64,000 nucleotides of DNA from Limnanthes douglasii subsp. nivea (Eukaryota; Streptophyta; Magnoliopsida; Brassicales; Limnanthaceae): NCBI GenBank assembly GCA_036936605.1, contig JAUPFV010000004.1, positions 144,380,973-144,444,972 of the forward strand, written 5' to 3'. The notes under the pieces were generated by a model. The model was not told the origin of the DNA and did not search any database. It saw only the letters and a program-made list of their open reading frames with translations. Shown piece by piece: positions 1-11,254 of this stretch (position 1 is its first letter; every line of letters begins with the position of its first letter). Made by a program: the position numbers and the translations under genes.

Positions 1-1978
1 AATTGGTTAACACATGAAAATCTACCACATGATCAACAATTGGTTTAATTCATATCATAATGATATTTATTTATGCACAATTCTTCCTCATATCATTACC
101 TGAAGTATCTGCAAAGCTAGAAACCGATCTAAAATCAATTAAGAAAAAATCTCTACTATCTACATTATTAACCAAGTCAATAGAATTCTTATAAGTTTAT
201 ACCAATTTGGTATTCTTAAAAGAAATCACTAGATCAATGATATTGATATTGCAGTAGATCTCAATTGCTTTAATCATCTTATTTCTCACGAAAATTTTAT
301 TACTACCGACTAGACTCCTCCAATTAGTGAGATATATAAGCTCAATACATATGCAAGTTGTTTATCAAATGGTGAATCTTATGAGAGTGTAATCATTTTA
401 TTTCAAAATTATCCTCAGCCATAGATTTAATCAATCCCTAAAAAAATTGGAGTTTATAATATATATTATTCTATTTGTTCTAATCATCTTCTATAAATTA
501 ACTAACCTTTTTAAGCAGAATGTTACTTCTGACTTTAAATTTTTTCATGAAATCTTCCATCTCTCTTATTACAGCAACTGGCTTTTCTTCAACTCTATTT
601 TCTCGCTTGAAGACAATCTCTCGTTTGTGCATCAAACTTTCTCTCTACTGATGGATCATATTCTTTGCAGCCTTCTCAAATGCTCCGTTAAGCATCTTAC
701 CAAATATAAAGTCTTGAATCTTGCCCATCTAGATCTCTATAGTTCTTCGATCCTTTAGCTCTCTACAAAATGTGTCCCTTTTCTGATTTTGCCCTAGATT
801 TTATCTTATATCCCAGAAATCCATCCTTGGCTAGCTCGAATCTTCTCCAATCTCTTTTGTCTTGATTGGACTTCTAATATCGAGCAAATTTTTAGTTTTC
901 GCGGGCAAGCTTACCGTTTTGTATTTCGTTTAAGTTTATTTTCTTTAGCTTGTTTTTGGCTAAGTCCATTTTTGGGTCTGTAAGAATCTATATTCCAAAG
1001 AAATAAATTTTAGTTTTGACTAAAAAAGTTTGTCACTTATTATTTAATATTTTATTTTGAATGAATTTAATAATTAAATTATTATTTATCAACAATATAG
1101 TTTTTATATTATAGTTTAAGTGCTTTTGGGTAAAATCTAAATATAAAAGATATGTCTAAATTGAAAATAGATATAGGTCTTTCAAAAAAATTGGGTTTTA
1201 TTATAATTTTTGTTTCAAATTATTTCAAATTGTAGATAAAAAGTATATAGAGTAATTATAGATTCAAAAATCAATTTCAATAACAATTTTAGAGTTTACT
1301 TAAGGTGTGTTTTTTTAAACCTATACCAATGCTTGTTTTTTTACAGTATTTAATATTTTTAGGAACTAGTTTGTTTTAGTTTGTTTTTAGTTTTCTTATT
1401 AAACCAGTGGTTGAAAGTTAGAAAATTGACTATTTCAGTTTTTATACAGGTTAAACATGAATCTTGAAATGAGATTTAAAATGAGATGTGAAGTGTGATA
1501 TGATTCGAAAAAACAAATTACAAATCGCGAGGTGTGATTTGAAAATTATGATTCGCACTTACGCAAAAAAAAATTATGAATCGTGAACAACTATTATTAA
1601 AAATATTGTTGAATCACGAATCGTGAAATACAATTTATTTATAATAATTAAATTTCCTAAGTACGAATCGTGAAGCGTGAATTGTAAGTCGTGAATCATG
1701 AACCGTGATCACGAATCAATAGTAAAACAATCACGAAACAATGGTCAAACGAATTGCGAATTATGAAACCTAAGTTAATTGGTTTAATAAAAAACCAGAT
1801 TTATTCAAAATATATAATTAATAAATTAAGTTTGTTCGTCTTAAATAAAATAAAATCACTGATATTTTTGAATTATAATTTGAAAGATATAGACAAATAA
1901 AATAATTATGAGACAAAAAAAATTAGTTAGTTCTGTTTTTCAAAATTGAAGAATATAATTGGTAGAAAATATGGTCTT
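1..1978. other. AT-rich region without a recognisable gene
   Basis: This stretch is strongly AT-rich and has stop codons in all frames. The longest open frame (447-758, plus) is hydrophobic and Phe/Leu/Ile-rich, as expected from translated AT-rich DNA, and I see no domain or motif in it. The only structured part is the short-motif repeat listed separately at about 1500-1765. I see no promoter, RNA gene or transposon end that I can defend. Confidence 0.6.
1500..1765. repeat. Degenerate GAATCGTGA-type short-motif repeat
   Basis: Variants of GAATCGTGA and its complement TCACGATTC recur many times in both orientations (for example near 1577, 1612, 1672, 1692 and 1713). The mixed orientation makes the segment able to form small hairpins. 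There is no fixed period, so this is a cryptic simple repeat rather than a true satellite. Confidence 0.5.
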
Positions 1979-1983
1979 AATAT

Positions 1984-2252
1984 TGATGAGGATAAAATAG
2001 TCTAACAATATTAGAAATATAAAAATATTTATGTAATTAATACATGGAGACATTTAATTTGTATTATGAGTCAAGTTACCTACAAATATGAGGATATTGG
2101 TATTTTATATTTGTATACTTAAAATTTGATTTATATAAAAAACAAATACCCCGAGAAAATGATCTATTTTATTTATCACAAAATTAGTTTATTTATTACT
2201 TTCTCTTTATAGAAAACTTTTTGACAAATTTTGAGAATGTTTTACTTCATTA
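1984..2252 (+). repeat. Candidate 5' LTR of the ancient element
   Basis: It shares TGATGAGGATAA, the AAAGATATTTATGTAATTAA-like block and a CTACAAAT/CTACAATTGAGG block with the copy at 8175-8396, in the same order. It is followed at 2253 by ATGGCATC, a possible degenerate tRNA-iMet primer binding site. The copies are strongly diverged, so the edges are approximate. Confidence 0.45.
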
Positions 2253-2614
2253 ATGGCATCTTAGGGAAATATTTGTTTTCTTTATTGAAAAACCAAAATT
2301 GTTTAATTAGGCGGGGGAGAAAAGCTTCGAAGAGGCGTTACATAAAAATAAAGAAAAACTAACTATTTATTGAAAGAATTGTTCTCTAATTTTGAGATGA
2401 ACACCTAACATTATATATTCCCTCTCCTAGAAAGAAAATAATAGTATCGGGAGATGTTTATAATGTCCAAATTTAGTGAAAAACTATAGTTAAATCAAAG
2501 AATCATTCAAGAACGGGATAAATTCTAGGAAGAGAACCTCGTGATGATAAGTTTGAGAAATGAATCGAGTGATTCTTCAAAAAATCAAAATAAATCAAAA
2601 GTGGATTACATAAA

Positions 2615-3559
2615 GGGTATGGCTATATATACCCAAATGTGATTTAAGTATACCCAAAAAACGCATTTGATTTTTGTTTGACTTTTTAGGACGAAAAAAC
2701 CCTTGAAATTTCATTTAATATCCGAATTGCCACTAAGTAAAAAAAACACTAAGTATATCCTAGATACACCCAATTCACAAAACAATCTATTTGGTTATGT
2801 ATACCCAAAAAAACACAACTCTCTACTAGATCAAACCCCATATTACTACAATTTTGTGAAATTCTTCAAATTGTTCTTTAACATTCAAAGTTGCCTCAAG
2901 AACATTCAAACTCTTTTTAATTTTTTTAAACTTCTTCTAATGAAAACACAAAATCAAAACTTGTTTTTTTTTGAAGTTTTTTTTAAAAAAAAATTAAAAA
3001 TTTAATTACTAAAAAAATCATAATTTTCGAGTGTTTGGAAGCCATTTTCCGGCCGAAATTCGGCTGAAAAATGGCCATTTGCGAAGGCTGAGCGTACCAT
3101 AGGTACAGAGGGGGTGTACCGACCGGTACACCCCCTCTGTACCGGTCGGTACAGGGGGGCGTACCGGCCGGTACGCCCCCTGTACCTATGGTACGCTCAG
3201 CCTTCGCAAATGGCCATTTTCCGGTCGAATTCCGGCCGGAAAATGGCCTCCAAACACCCTAAAATTCTGTTTTTTTTACCTAATTCAACCATAACCCTAA
3301 ATTTTGATACTAAGACTAAGTTTTTATATTTTAGTTCACCGGATTTTAGTTCGCCGGATAAATTAGAGAGAACTTGAAGGTTTTAGAGAGAAGTTAGAGA
3401 GTGTAAGAGAAAAAATGAGGTGGATAAGATTAGTAAAAAAAAACCTTATATACCTAGAAAATGGTATTTTTGTCAAAATTTGGGTATACTTAGATCATTT
3501 TTGGGTATACTCAAAATTAGGTATACTTAAACCCGAATTGGGTATATATAGCTTGACCC
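2615..3559. mobile_element. Non-autonomous TIR transposon with 9-bp TSD (MULE-like)
   Basis: The left end GGGTATGGCTATATATACCC and the inverted right end GGGTCAAGCTATATATACCC match closely. Both sides carry the same 9-mer TTACATAAA (2606-2614 and 3560-3568), a target-site duplication of the length typical of Mutator-like elements. Subterminal copies of GTATACCC recur on both sides (near 2651, 2799, 3482, 3509 and 3526). There is no transposase; the ORFs at 2703-3005 and 3114-3377 carry no domain I recognise and the second is made by the palindrome. The centre contains a large GC-rich fold-back listed separately. An 8-bp reading of the TSD would instead suggest hAT. Confidence 0.7.
3031..3259. 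repeat. GC-rich nested palindrome (fold-back)
   Basis: Arms of about 78 bp (3031-3108 and 3180-3259) are inverted copies with only about five mismatches, including the shared core GCGAAGGCTGAGCGTACC. Between the arms lie three smaller dyads built on GTACCGNNCGGTAC: a 13-bp-arm hairpin at 3108-3137, one at 3138-3153, and a perfect 26-bp palindrome at 3155-3180. The DNA is far richer in GC than its surroundings. A transcript would fold into a long near-perfect hairpin. Confidence 0.9.
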
Positions 3560-3568
3560 TTACATAAA

Positions 3569-6500
3569 CCAATTGAAAAAAACACTAAAATAAGGTTTTA
3601 TTAAAGTAGTTTGTATCTCATTGTTGTTTATTCTAAAATCAAGGAATCCAATCAAGAATTAAAAGTAAAAAAAATCATGAGTCATAATTGATTATGATTC
3701 AAAAATAAGGTAAATTAGGTATTCCATCTTGATTTAAAGCAAGCAAGACATTGATTTAATATAATTAATCTTCTAAATTTGTTCAATTAGTCGTGATTAC
3801 ATTATATGATTCTCAATTTGAGTTTATTCTTTTGTGTGGTTGTGATTCAAGTTCACGATTTCTAATTAACAAAGTTTTTATGGTTTAGTTTTTTATTTGT
3901 TGGTTAATTATTAATTCAAATTTATTTATTTTTACATTTCTTAGTTATCTCTCATGCTATTTAAAGTTTATAAAATATATACAATTTGTTTCCATTTTCT
4001 TCGAACTGTTTTATGTAGTTCATTTTAACTAATTTTTAATTTTTGTTGTTGATGAGATGATCTGATATTTAGACATTGAATTCTTGATTAAGTTTGATTC
4101 GAATTTATTTATTGATTCATGACAATATATTATTAACAAAGGTTCAATTTTTATAAATGATTTTATTTGATGAATTCTTGATTATAATTTGTATATGTTT
4201 GACTGATAATAATGATATTAATACTAAAGATGTATCAATGTTGATTTTATAAAATCATCAAAAGTATATTCATTTGTTGTTGAATTGTGATTGTTAAAGT
4301 TCGTAGATATTTGAACTAAAGCATGCAATGAGAGATTTCATGGATTATGGTTTGTTTTAATGTTTATCTTTGTGATATTTTAATGGTGCGGTATATTTGT
4401 CTTTAGTGTACACAAATTAACATATGTGATGTGTTTAAACATGAACGAGTTATTTAGTCAGACAATATGAACAAAATACATGGTTGTTTTTATTATTAAC
4501 ATTAGGTTATCCAACATTTGGATCATTGGGTACACGCGAGTGTTACAGCAAACATGGTGTAGTTTACTATTGATGGTATGAACTTGTGGTTGTTATGTTT
4601 ATTATGCATGGTGTGGTGGAACATATTTTGTTGATACCAATAAAAAAACTCACTAGAAATTTTGCGATGTTGCAAATTTGGAATTTTTTATGTTTCCGAG
4701 AGAGGTGTAAATGTCAGATCAGTCGGACAATAGTTTTTGCGTTTGTAAAGCAGTTCCTAAAGTTACCTTCAACAATCAAACTTATGGCTACTTTATTGGG
4801 AGGGTGTATCTTTAACTTACTCATCTTGGTCCAAGCAAGGCGTGTTTATGGTTTTGCGATCATCTTCTAAATTGAATGGTTCGCTACACTATTAATCAAT
4901 GGGATGTAAAGATTAAGTGTTCTTTTGATTGGATTGAATTGTTGGTAGTGCATATAAATATATAACCACATAAATTATAAAATTTTGATGTGATTAAGTT
5001 TTATTTTTTTGGATTGAGTATGTTGATGTTATTGGATTTAGGGAGCATTATAGATTGATCTTGTTATGTCTTACTTCTATTCGGTTTGGAGGGTTTTTCG
5101 ATCTTGCAGTTCCATTTAAAGTGAAGTCATTTTATGGTGATGGCATTGAGATTCAATTTTGAATATATGATGCAAATAATTTATAATTATAACCAATGAC
5201 AACTGATTGCAATGACATTTGTAATTATGCTCCGTCAATTCATGTTTTGGAACCTGATGAATTTAAAAAAATACAGTTTAATGACATAACACGTTCATAT
5301 TTTCTTAACAGAGTAATGAATTATTTGGTTCTCTCTAAGCTTCTTGAAGACTGAATGTAGATAACATCTGGATTTCGTGTCATTCTTGTTATCTAATTAT
5401 TTTTATAGATTATCATCAATTGTTGGTGGACCATTTTTGGACAACTCTAAGCATGAGCATATAGATTTGAAGAAGTTGATACATTGGTTATTGAATGAAA
5501 TTAATCCCAACAAGTCTTTCATAATTAAATATTCCTCTTTCTTTATAAAGTTTCCTTAGTTGTTTTCATGTTTTTGTTGCTTCTTAACTCCTACATGCTT
5601 GCATTTGAATAAAATAACAAGCTATTGTCAACTATTTATGGATATAATGCGTCAGTTTCTGTAAGTTTTTCAGTCCTTTGCTGTTAAACTTGAAACTGTA
5701 CACGATTTGAATTCTCGGTCTGAATTATAAAAGCTATTAAGTAAAGGCGGGAAAAATAAAGAAAAATATTTGAATCTGTAACCAAATGGGAAACTAGGAT
5801 CATAATGAGCATCGTTGATATTCGTAAGAAGCTGATCAAATGTCTTGAATTATGTTCAAGGTAAACTACCAGTGAAACCGTAGTCTCCAAACAAAATATC
5901 AGCAACTTTATAGCCCTCTGAGCCCGATAGTTATGCAACTACATGTGTATTTATTTATCGATCAAGTGATGCATGACAAGAGGTCTACCTGAAGATTAAC
6001 ACTACCGCACACTTTACAGAACCACAAATGGGTTGAACGATATGCACACTTATGTCCGACAGTGTTAGGTTCAAATTGTCTTTGTTAGTTTTGGTATACG
6101 ACGTATTTTTTACGATTACGATGATGTAAGAGAAGTTCTTGGAGTTCATGAAATCTTTGGCAGAGTTCTCACTAAAAACTAATTATGTGCTTGAATCAAT
6201 AGCAATTGAAAATGATTCGATTATCATCACCATGTTTTTGCCATTAATACTCTCTGTCACGTGAAGTTTTAATCAATATAGTCAAATTCGAGAAAGAAAA
6301 GACAAAATCAAGGTTTATAACTTTGTATTTTGAATTAGTAAGACTAACCTAGTAAACCATTAAACCAAGTGGGTTTGGTGAAGGATTAGTGCATCCTATA
6401 ATATATATACCTTTATGAATAGAAAAATATATAAGCTCAATGAAATACCTTCATCAACAAAATTTATAGTAGAGTATACTCACCAACAATATAAAAAAAC

Positions 6501-7339
6501 ATTAATATTGATAAAAAAATATCGTTAACATAAAATTATAATAAATAACCTCATAGTCAACGTCAATAATAATGGAGCTTCTCAGAAACGTTTCAACGTT
6601 AAAATTGACAAGTGATGGTTATTGGATATATTTATGATAACACTTACTTAGGATTTTTCATACTACGACTTCATCAACAAATGCTCGAACATGAGGTATT
6701 TCTTATAAACAAACTCAATTGTCATAACATATTAGTTAACATTCATATATTTAAGTAAAAGTCATCATCATACATACATTTAAGAAGAATTTATTGTTAC
6801 CTTGGCATAAATTTAAGGATTTCATATTATTTTCTATACATGGTTTAAATAGAAATTATACATCCACAAAAAAGAGGTCGTGAAATAAACCTTCAAAATG
6901 GAAATTTTCAAGCCATTGTTCTAGTGATTTTTTTATTGTCATCATCAGTTATTAGTACTTGAACAAATAATTTGAATTTTATTGAAGGATTTGGGAGCCC
7001 TGTGGGGTTGATTTTCGTATAAACGACGTTAGACGATGGTTATGAGGTTAATTTGCGTCAAAATGAAGGTTTTTATTATTTTTTATGACGATATTTCAAA
7101 GCAAGAAGTAGAATAAGGTACATGAGTTACAAAATTATATTTCTTCATAGGGAATATGTCTATAAACCAAGCCCAAATGAAAATATAAGAGGTCACACTA
7201 AAAAAGTTGCAAAGATCTTATTTGTCATCATGGATATAAGCTAAGCTCATGTGATAATTCATAAGAGGTCATGCACCAACAAAAGTGAACATGAGTATAA
7301 GTTTAACCCATCTGAAAAGAGTATGAGGTTACACTAAGT
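3569..7339. other. Unassigned AT-rich interior
   Basis: No complete gene is visible. Stretches near 4580-4980 and 5230-5560 are less AT-rich and give longer open frames (for example 4586-4870 and 5377-5559), and reading frames with isolated stops look as if they may once have been coding. I do not recognise the product and the frames are not maintained. They could be remnants of an element interior or of a host gene fragment. Around 7011-7060 the motif ACGACGTTAGACGATGG appears, resembling the repeat block just downstream. Confidence 0.35.
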
Positions 7340-7640
7340 TTGTAATATTTATAATGATCTATAAAGCGACGGTTCCTAATGTTTTTAATGTTCCTAACGA
7401 TCTCTAAAGTGATGGTTTCTAATGTTTATAGTAATCCTCAAAGAAACGGTTTCTAATATTTCTAATGATCTCCAAAGTGACGGTTTCTAATGTTGATTTA
7501 TAAAGCGACGGTTTCAAATATTTTCAATAATCTTTAAAGCAGTGGTCTCTAATTTTTTTTAATGATCTCCAGAGCAACGATTTCTAATATTTCTAATACT
7601 CTTCAAAGTGCACTTTATAATGATTTTAATGTAAAGCGAC
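7340..7640. repeat. Degenerate tandem repeat with AAAGCGACGGTTTCTAAT core
   Basis: About seven imperfect units of roughly 35-45 bp carry the core AAAGYGACGGTTTCTAATG followed by an AT-rich spacer and AATGATCTCYA. Copies sit near 7365, 7405, 7442, 7480, 7505, 7545 and 7580. Such GACGG-rich subterminal arrays are characteristic of CACTA (En/Spm) transposon ends, but I found no matching CACTA terminus or 3-bp duplication, so that link is only suggestive. Confidence 0.55.
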
Positions 7641-8174
7641 GTCAAAAGATGTTCTCTGTATATTTTTTAGAGGATGGTTGTAAAGCAATGTTAAAACATG
7701 TTCTCTTTATGTTCAACATCAAAATATGTTCTTTATATGATGTCAAAATATGACCTTCATAGGTTCTTTAGACGATGGGTATAAAATGACTTCATTTAAT
7801 TACTGCATTTTTAATAAGAAGAAAATGCAATAATTAGATGATGGATATGATATTTAACTCTATAAGTGAGATCAGAATTAAAACCACATTTTGACAAGCT
7901 CTAAGCTAAGTGGTTAAAATAAAACAAAAATATTTATCATTTACTGAATTAAGCTTTTGCATAGTCTTGTTTCGTAAAAAAGAGCGTGAAGAACAATTAG
8001 ACTAAATACCACCAAAATGCAAATTGACATGGAGCATAATTGGACTAAAGAAGACGATAATGCAAATTGGCATGGACTATGAAAAAAAACTTGAAGATTA
8101 CATTATCCGACTATACTAAATACTTATAGTCCTTAAGTTTTATTTTATATTCCAACTCAAGGACGAAGGGGGGC
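7641..8174. other. AT-rich DNA before the candidate 3' LTR
   Basis: No gene is seen. It contains further GATGG and TCAAAATATG variants up to about 7770 and a small hairpin at about 7803-7831 (TGCATTTTT with AAAATGCA). The final 20 bases are the purine tract that precedes the candidate LTR copy. Confidence 0.4.
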
Positions 8175-8396
8175 TAATGAGGATAAGATATTCGGATATT
8201 AATATAATTATAAAGATATTTATGTAATTAATGTATAAAGGTATTTACTTTTTATTAGGAGTTAATATACCTACAATTGAGGAAAAAAACAATTTTCTCA
8301 TTCATTATAAATTTTATTACTTTTTCTCTCTCTTAAACACTCTATTATCTATCTAGAAAATATTTTGATAGATTTTGAGTGGGGTTTACCTCATTA
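8175..8396 (+). repeat. Candidate 3' LTR of the ancient element
   Basis: It begins TAATGAGGATAAG and ends GTTTACCTCATTA, with TAATGAGG/CCTCATTA forming perfect 8-bp terminal inverted repeats. It shares internal blocks with 1984-2252. The preceding GGACGAAGGGGGG is well placed as a polypurine tract. Confidence 0.45.
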
Positions 8397-9060
8397 CCTA
8401 TTAGTAACTTGTATTTTTTGTATAATAAATTATAATTTGATTCCTACTAAATAGTAGATGGTAATTCATCATAATACAATAACTAAATAAAAATATAGAT
8501 TAAAATTAATCATAATAAATAATATTTTATTTAAAAAATATTACGTGTATTGAAACTAGTTTTTTTAAAATGAGACCCTCATATAATAATACTTATTTTT
8601 TTTTAAAGTCGAGACCTCCACTATTTATAATACTGCCACTGATATAAAATGTAATTTCTTCATAATTTCAGCCACATTTCTTGAATAAACCCTAACTCTT
8701 TCCAATTAGCAAATTTTGAAACTTCAGATTTTTGGAATCCAACTTTACAAATATGCCAAGTTATGTATTCTCTACTTATTAATGTATTTTGTTTTCAATT
8801 TAGATAGGTATTTTTAGTGATATTTAGAGTTTAATAGTCAATCTGAATAATCAAATTTTTATGTAGTTGTAGTTGTTTTTTTGAATTCTAGTTAGTTTTA
8901 TATGTTAAGTTAGGTCTAGATCTTTGTTTAGGCATGTTATTTGCTTGATTTGGGGTAACATAAATGGCTTTGGAATTTTTTAGGGATTAAGACGGTTCTT
9001 GAGATTGTACGCAGGTATCACGCCATGAATAGTCGAATTCACGCATCATGCGTGAGCAAT
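8397..9060. other. AT-rich region without a recognisable gene
   Basis: Only AT-rich sequence is seen. AATGAGACCCTC at about 8573 and AGGTCTCATTATA at about 10192 are in inverted orientation and could be remnants of the ends of a larger TIR element enclosing the 33-bp arrays, but the match is too short to claim one. Confidence 0.3.
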
Positions 9061-9069
9061 TTTTCACAA

Positions 9070-9146
9070 TTACAGGCATGGCCGTCCGTGATTTTGGGCT
9101 AATTTGATGCATGACCGCACACGATTTTGGGCCAATTTAATGCATG
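9070..9146 (-). repeat. 33-bp repeat array, inverted copy (about 2-2.5 units)
   Basis: Read on the minus strand, units with CATGCATCAAATTRGCCCAA followed by AATCRCG occur with their ATTTT landmark at 9091 and 9124, exactly 33 bp apart. These are the same repeat as the plus-strand array at 9624-9800, in the opposite orientation about 500 bp away. Confidence 0.75.
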
Positions 9147-9623
9147 AAAATAATGTCAAATAATAACGGAAAAAGAATTCTTATAACAAAATTTAGTGCC
9201 TAAATATTATATAATGTCAAACAATAAAGGAAAATGAATCGTACAACAAAATTTAATGTCTAAAGATTAAATAATACTAAATTAACCGTCGAAGCGATAC
9301 AAAAAATAAATAATGTGTGTACAAAATCAGAAATATCCAGTCAAATCGTAGAAGTGTGTTGTTCCATCACGCACTGTAGATGTTTGGACGAGTTTGATTT
9401 GATGATATTTGTTGAATTGTTTGTTAAGCAGAATCGTTTAACGAGTTACGTCTTCGTTAGTGCGAAACACGAACCAACTAAGATATATTGTAGGCAACAG
9501 TCCATCCAAAACAACCCATAAAACAAAAATTTGGATAAAAATTATGTAATAAAAAAATATAATACTATAAAGTAATTATAATGATTTACTTACTATAATG
9601 TAATTGTTTTGTTACCATATACG

Positions 9624-9800
9624 AAATCACGCGCGATCATGCATTGAATCAACCAAAAATCACGCGCGGTCATGCATCAAATTGTTTCAAAATAACGCGT
9701 GGTCATACATCAAATTGGTCCAAAATCACGCGCGATCATGCATCAAATTTGCCTAAAATTACGCGGGATCATGCATGCAATTGGGCAAAATCAAGCACGA
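9624..9800 (+). repeat. 33-bp tandem repeat array (about 5-6 units)
   Basis: Units begin AAATCACGCGCGATCATGCA and start at 9624, 9657, 9690, 9723, 9756 and 9788, so the period is 33 bp with one 32-bp step. The CG-rich part (CACGCGCG) contrasts with the AT-rich background. The last unit is degenerate. An inverted partner array lies at 9070-9146. Confidence 0.85.
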
Positions 9801-10835
9801 ATATCTATCTAATTTTACCATAATTCACGCATGCTGGGTGTGTCGTTCATACCCAAACGCGCGTGATACATGTGAAATTGTCACCAAAACTAAAAAACTA
9901 AGAAATTTACCTCTACTTGTGTTTCCAGATGGTCCATTAGTGGTTCTTCCTCCTCTAATGCAAAATCTGTAAGTTATTAAGAAAATTCGTCATTTAAGTC
10001 ACTCAAATCCATAATCTAGGTATGATTTAGGTTTTTTAGGTTGAAGTTAGTGTTGGAGAGTTACAGGTTGGGCGAAAGAGTAAAATTCCAGGTATTTAGG
10101 TTGAAATTTGAGTTTTTATATGTTATTGGTAAATTAGTATTTTCAAGTTTTTGGGGAAAAATGAATTGGGGGTTTTATTCTATAAAAAACAGGTCTCATT
10201 ATAGCATAAACCTTGTATATTTTATGAAAATCAAATTTTATTTTATTTATTTGTTTAAATACAAATTTGTTTAAAAGGTAATTTTGTATTAAAACTACAC
10301 TTATTATTAATATTTCTCATATATATTATTTTAAAACATTATTCTAATCATTTGGTCAAACAAAGAATATAACATCTAATGAGATTAGTGTGCATATAAC
10401 AAAGGGTTATCGGGTTTGGATCAAAATAGAATCCTCTAGATTGGACTATGGTTTTAGACTTTGGCTTATGTTTGTGTAATAAACTAGACTCGAACCATAT
10501 TTTTTTTATGCGCAACTGATAAACTTTAGACATGTCGTTAAATTTTATTATTCGCTTTTTATATAGGTATGTTTCGGGGGAGGGGGGCTTTGTTCAATCC
10601 ATCTCTCGGTGTCGGAAGCTTCTGAGCCACTGCCAATAATTCAAAAGTGTATATCTCATTCGCAAGCTACCGAAGTAAATCTAAACGACATCTAGAAGGA
10701 TTTTGTTAGAAAATAAGAAGTTACTGAAGCCAATGATCTTTATTAGCGCAAACGAGAACCAACTGCAACAACATAAAACTAGTAGTAATAGATTCAGAGT
10801 ACGAAGCCAAATCAATTTTGGGCCACCAAAACCTA
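9801..10835. other. Region without a recognisable gene
   Basis: The open frames 9775-9972 and 10041-10274 are short and carry no motif. Sequence at 10560-10835 is somewhat less AT-rich and looks continuous with 11255-11430 on the other side of the solo LTR, so it may be one older unit of unknown nature. Confidence 0.35.
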
Positions 10836-10840
10836 AAACT

Positions 10841-11249
10841 TGATGAGTCCGGATTCCGTCACCTCTTCGGACAGGGTCAGTTCGGACAATGTCTACCTAA
10901 CCGGACAAGAGAAGTTCGGACACCATCATCCATTGGACTGTTCGAACAGAACTAAAGTATTTGAAAACATAATCACTTCTTGACTAAGCTGCCTGCTCTC
11001 CTACTTAGAACTTATGGGTCCTTAAACTTGACCCAGGTCCATTAAACACGACCCGAAAGCCCATAAGGCCCAAATATAAGGGTATAAATACCCAACCACC
11101 AACATTAAATGAGGGTAATGAAAATAAAATACAACCAGGCTACTTAATTCTCCCTCTACACTCTACCCAAATATTAAATACTCACAAACTTCCACATAAC
11201 TCTAAACAAAAATTACAAACTTACCCTCAGACGAAAATAAACCACACCA
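10841..11249 (+). mobile_element. Solo LTR of the element D family, with TSD AAACT
   Basis: This 409-bp sequence is homologous over its whole length to the 408-bp LTRs of element D but lies in the opposite orientation. It starts TGATGAGTCCGG, ends CCACACCA, and has the shared TATA region GGGTATAAATACCC. Identical 5-mers AAACT flank it (10836-10840 and 11250-11254), and no internal sequence is attached, so it is a solo LTR left by recombination between the two LTRs of a full element. The U3 part has four CGGACA motifs (10868, 10883, 10902, 10917). Confidence 0.93.
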
Positions 11250-11254
11250 AAACT

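Larger units (their letters stand above)
1984..8396 (+). mobile_element. Candidate ancient LTR retrotransposon or LARD-like element
   Basis: Two diverged copies of a 220-270 bp sequence in the same orientation bracket about 5.9 kb. Each begins TGATGAGGATAA or TAATGAGGATAA and ends TTCATTA or CCTCATTA, giving short terminal inverted repeats as in LTRs. Directly after the first copy comes TGGCATC, resembling a decayed initiator-Met tRNA primer site (TGGTATCAGA). Directly before the second copy lies a purine tract (GGACGAAGGGGGG), the expected polypurine tract position. I cannot see gag-pol coding inside, and the flanking 5-mers (AATAT, CCTAT) are not a clean duplication. It may be a non-autonomous or fully eroded element. 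The TIR element at 2615-3559 lies within it. Confidence 0.45.

Noticed and set aside
447..758. 103-residue open frame
   Set aside because: Hydrophobic translation of AT-rich DNA with no motif or homologous copy in the window.
4586..4870. 94-residue open frame in the 4.5-5.6 kb segment
   Set aside because: No recognisable domain, frame not continuous with neighbouring open stretches; too weak to call a gene.
9624..9800. CRISPR-like array
   Set aside because: Units are contiguous head-to-tail repeats without unique spacers, in a plant genome.
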